The translations under genes were made by a program, and so were the position numbers. A stretch of DNA of 64,000 nucleotides, from contig CM019066.1 of the NCBI GenBank assembly GCA_009667805.1, positions 330,888,619-330,952,618 on the forward strand. The letters are read 5' to 3'. The DNA comes from Leptobrachium leishanense. Its lineage: Eukaryota; Chordata; Amphibia; Anura; Megophryidae. The notes under the pieces were generated by a model. That model did not search any database. It saw only the letters and a program-made list of their open reading frames with translations, and had not been told where the DNA came from. Shown in pieces: positions 62,977 to 64,000 of this stretch. Every line of letters starts with the position of its first letter. The first letter of the stretch is position 1.

Positions 62977-63372
62977 TAGTTCAACAACTCCATAGACTAT
63001 AACGGCTCTGGCAATTTTACAACAGCTCTGGTGAAGTTAGCAGCAACTTTGAAATAGGGCCCTGGGTGGGCCACCTTGGAACCCTGATCATCTGAACATG
63101 CTGTATATTTTGCCATATTTGCAATTCAGCTATTATGGACTGAGAGTACCACTACTCTCTTTTGTAGAGCTCCAAACAAAGACATTTTACAGATCCCACT
63201 TGTGGTGGCAAACTTCAGGTACCCAGTGCACTGTGAAGTTGATCTGCCTCTAAATGACTTGTGTGCAGACCTTATATTGGTTTTGTAGACATTAATCACA
63301 GACATATAGGCTAAAACAAGGTAAAGAATAGAGAACTTTCAATCTCTGGCATATTTATTTATTTGCAAAGTA

Positions 63373-63410
63373 TTTTACCAGGAAGGATACATTGAGTATG
63401 TCCTGGGTTA
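63373..63410 (-). repeat. SINE tail fragment
   Basis: AAGTATTTTACCAGGAAGGA and ATGTCCTGGGTT match the SINE at 31293, with an internal deletion. Confidence 0.65.
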
Positions 63411-64000
63411 TATCATCAGCAGACATACCCTCACACATTCTAACGCTGTCATATCAATTTGTAGGGTTTCCATATTTACGGTCATTACTATTTAAAATAC
63501 TTTTAAAAGGTTATTTTGGTTGAATTTTCAAACATGGCTGCATCTGTCATTGTTAGAACAAAACTCTAACCTTAGAGTCAAAATGTTGAGACTCAACAAA
63601 TAAATCTTTGAAAATTTTTATTTGTTAGAATTTGTATTTATCTGGTATTTTGTGGCCATTGTAATGGGGCTATAACAATGCAAAGGTACCTTTAGATAAT
63701 ACATTTGTATCTCTCTCAGTGTGCAGTCTGTGTGCTGGCTACAGCGGGGAAGGAAGAAAAACCCTGGAGGTCAAAAGGGAAGTACTGCTCATTTTTGTTC
63801 CATTTATTGGCAAGCGGCCTAGCTGCCCAATATTCAGTCAGGGCATCCTATATGTTTAGCTAGACTCCACATGAAGGAATAGGCGGTTGTTTTATATTTA
63901 GTTTATTAGAGGTTTTGCTGTACCCTGCTACTTTCATGACTGCACAATAAAAGAAAGAGGAAGTACTGAACCCTGCATCCAGTGCCTTTATCACACTATT
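63411..64000. other. Unassigned DNA at the right edge
   Basis: No exon or repeat recognised. It would lie in LYPLAL1 introns if the gene continues to the right. Confidence 0.35.

Larger units (their letters stand above)
60638..63062. mobile_element. MITE (GGGCCCTATT family), copy 2, split by Tc1
   Basis: Left GGGCACTATTCCC and right AAATAGGGCCC are inverted. It matches 22969-23571 in opposite orientation. A Tc1 (61337-62976) interrupts it, and about 785 bp remain without that insert. No coding capacity. Confidence 0.75.

Overview
The window looks like repeat-dense, AT-rich intergenic and intronic DNA from a vertebrate, most likely a frog (anuran amphibian). The evidence is its mobile-element spectrum: several Tc1 families, Harbinger, hAT and piggyBac-like MITEs, an L1/Tx1-type LINE, a sushi-type Ty3/gypsy chromovirus, L2/CR1 tails and tRNA-like SINEs. 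Only one host gene is recognised: the last two coding exons of LYPLAL1 on the minus strand (58607-59607). No bacterial-type operon, rRNA, tRNA gene or CRISPR array is seen.

Layout. Positions 818-13270 are one old minus-strand LTR element with a perfect 5-bp target duplication. It was split by later insertions: a Tc1 (1600-3215), a 5'-truncated LINE (3482-8706) that itself carries a hAT element (3795-5583), and an 80-bp Tc1 miniature (11378-11457). After a Harbinger-type MITE (13367-13791) and a decayed Tc1 (14361-15586) comes a complete but frameshifted Ty3/gypsy chromovirus (15871-22143, TSD ATATG). Its LTRs carry a 30-bp minisatellite, 6 units in the 5' LTR and 19 in the 3' LTR. From about 25.2 to 29.3 kb lies a Harbinger transposon. 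Its two genes, a DDE transposase (+) and a MADF-domain protein (-), are interlocked: an exon of each sits in the intron of the other. A Tc1 with an uninterrupted transposase frame (27384-28997) is nested in it.

From 29.4 to 57 kb the DNA is mostly non-autonomous elements: a probable solo LTR, piggyBac-like TTAA elements, a CR1/L2-type RT remnant, a hAT MITE with an 8-bp TSD, Harbinger-type MITEs with TAA/TTA duplications (two side by side at 46-47 kb), three fold-back palindromes, and three further Tc1 remnants. A solo LTR with TSD ATAGC (57661-58261) precedes LYPLAL1. The right end holds a GC-richer MITE split by another Tc1 (61337-62976).

The mobile elements do not cooperate in one pathway, but their nesting gives a relative order of insertion. 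Only the Tc1 transposase at 27760-28779 is fully open with its DDE triad. All other transposase, gag and pol genes here carry at least one frameshift or stop, except the RT-to-chromodomain part of the gypsy pol.
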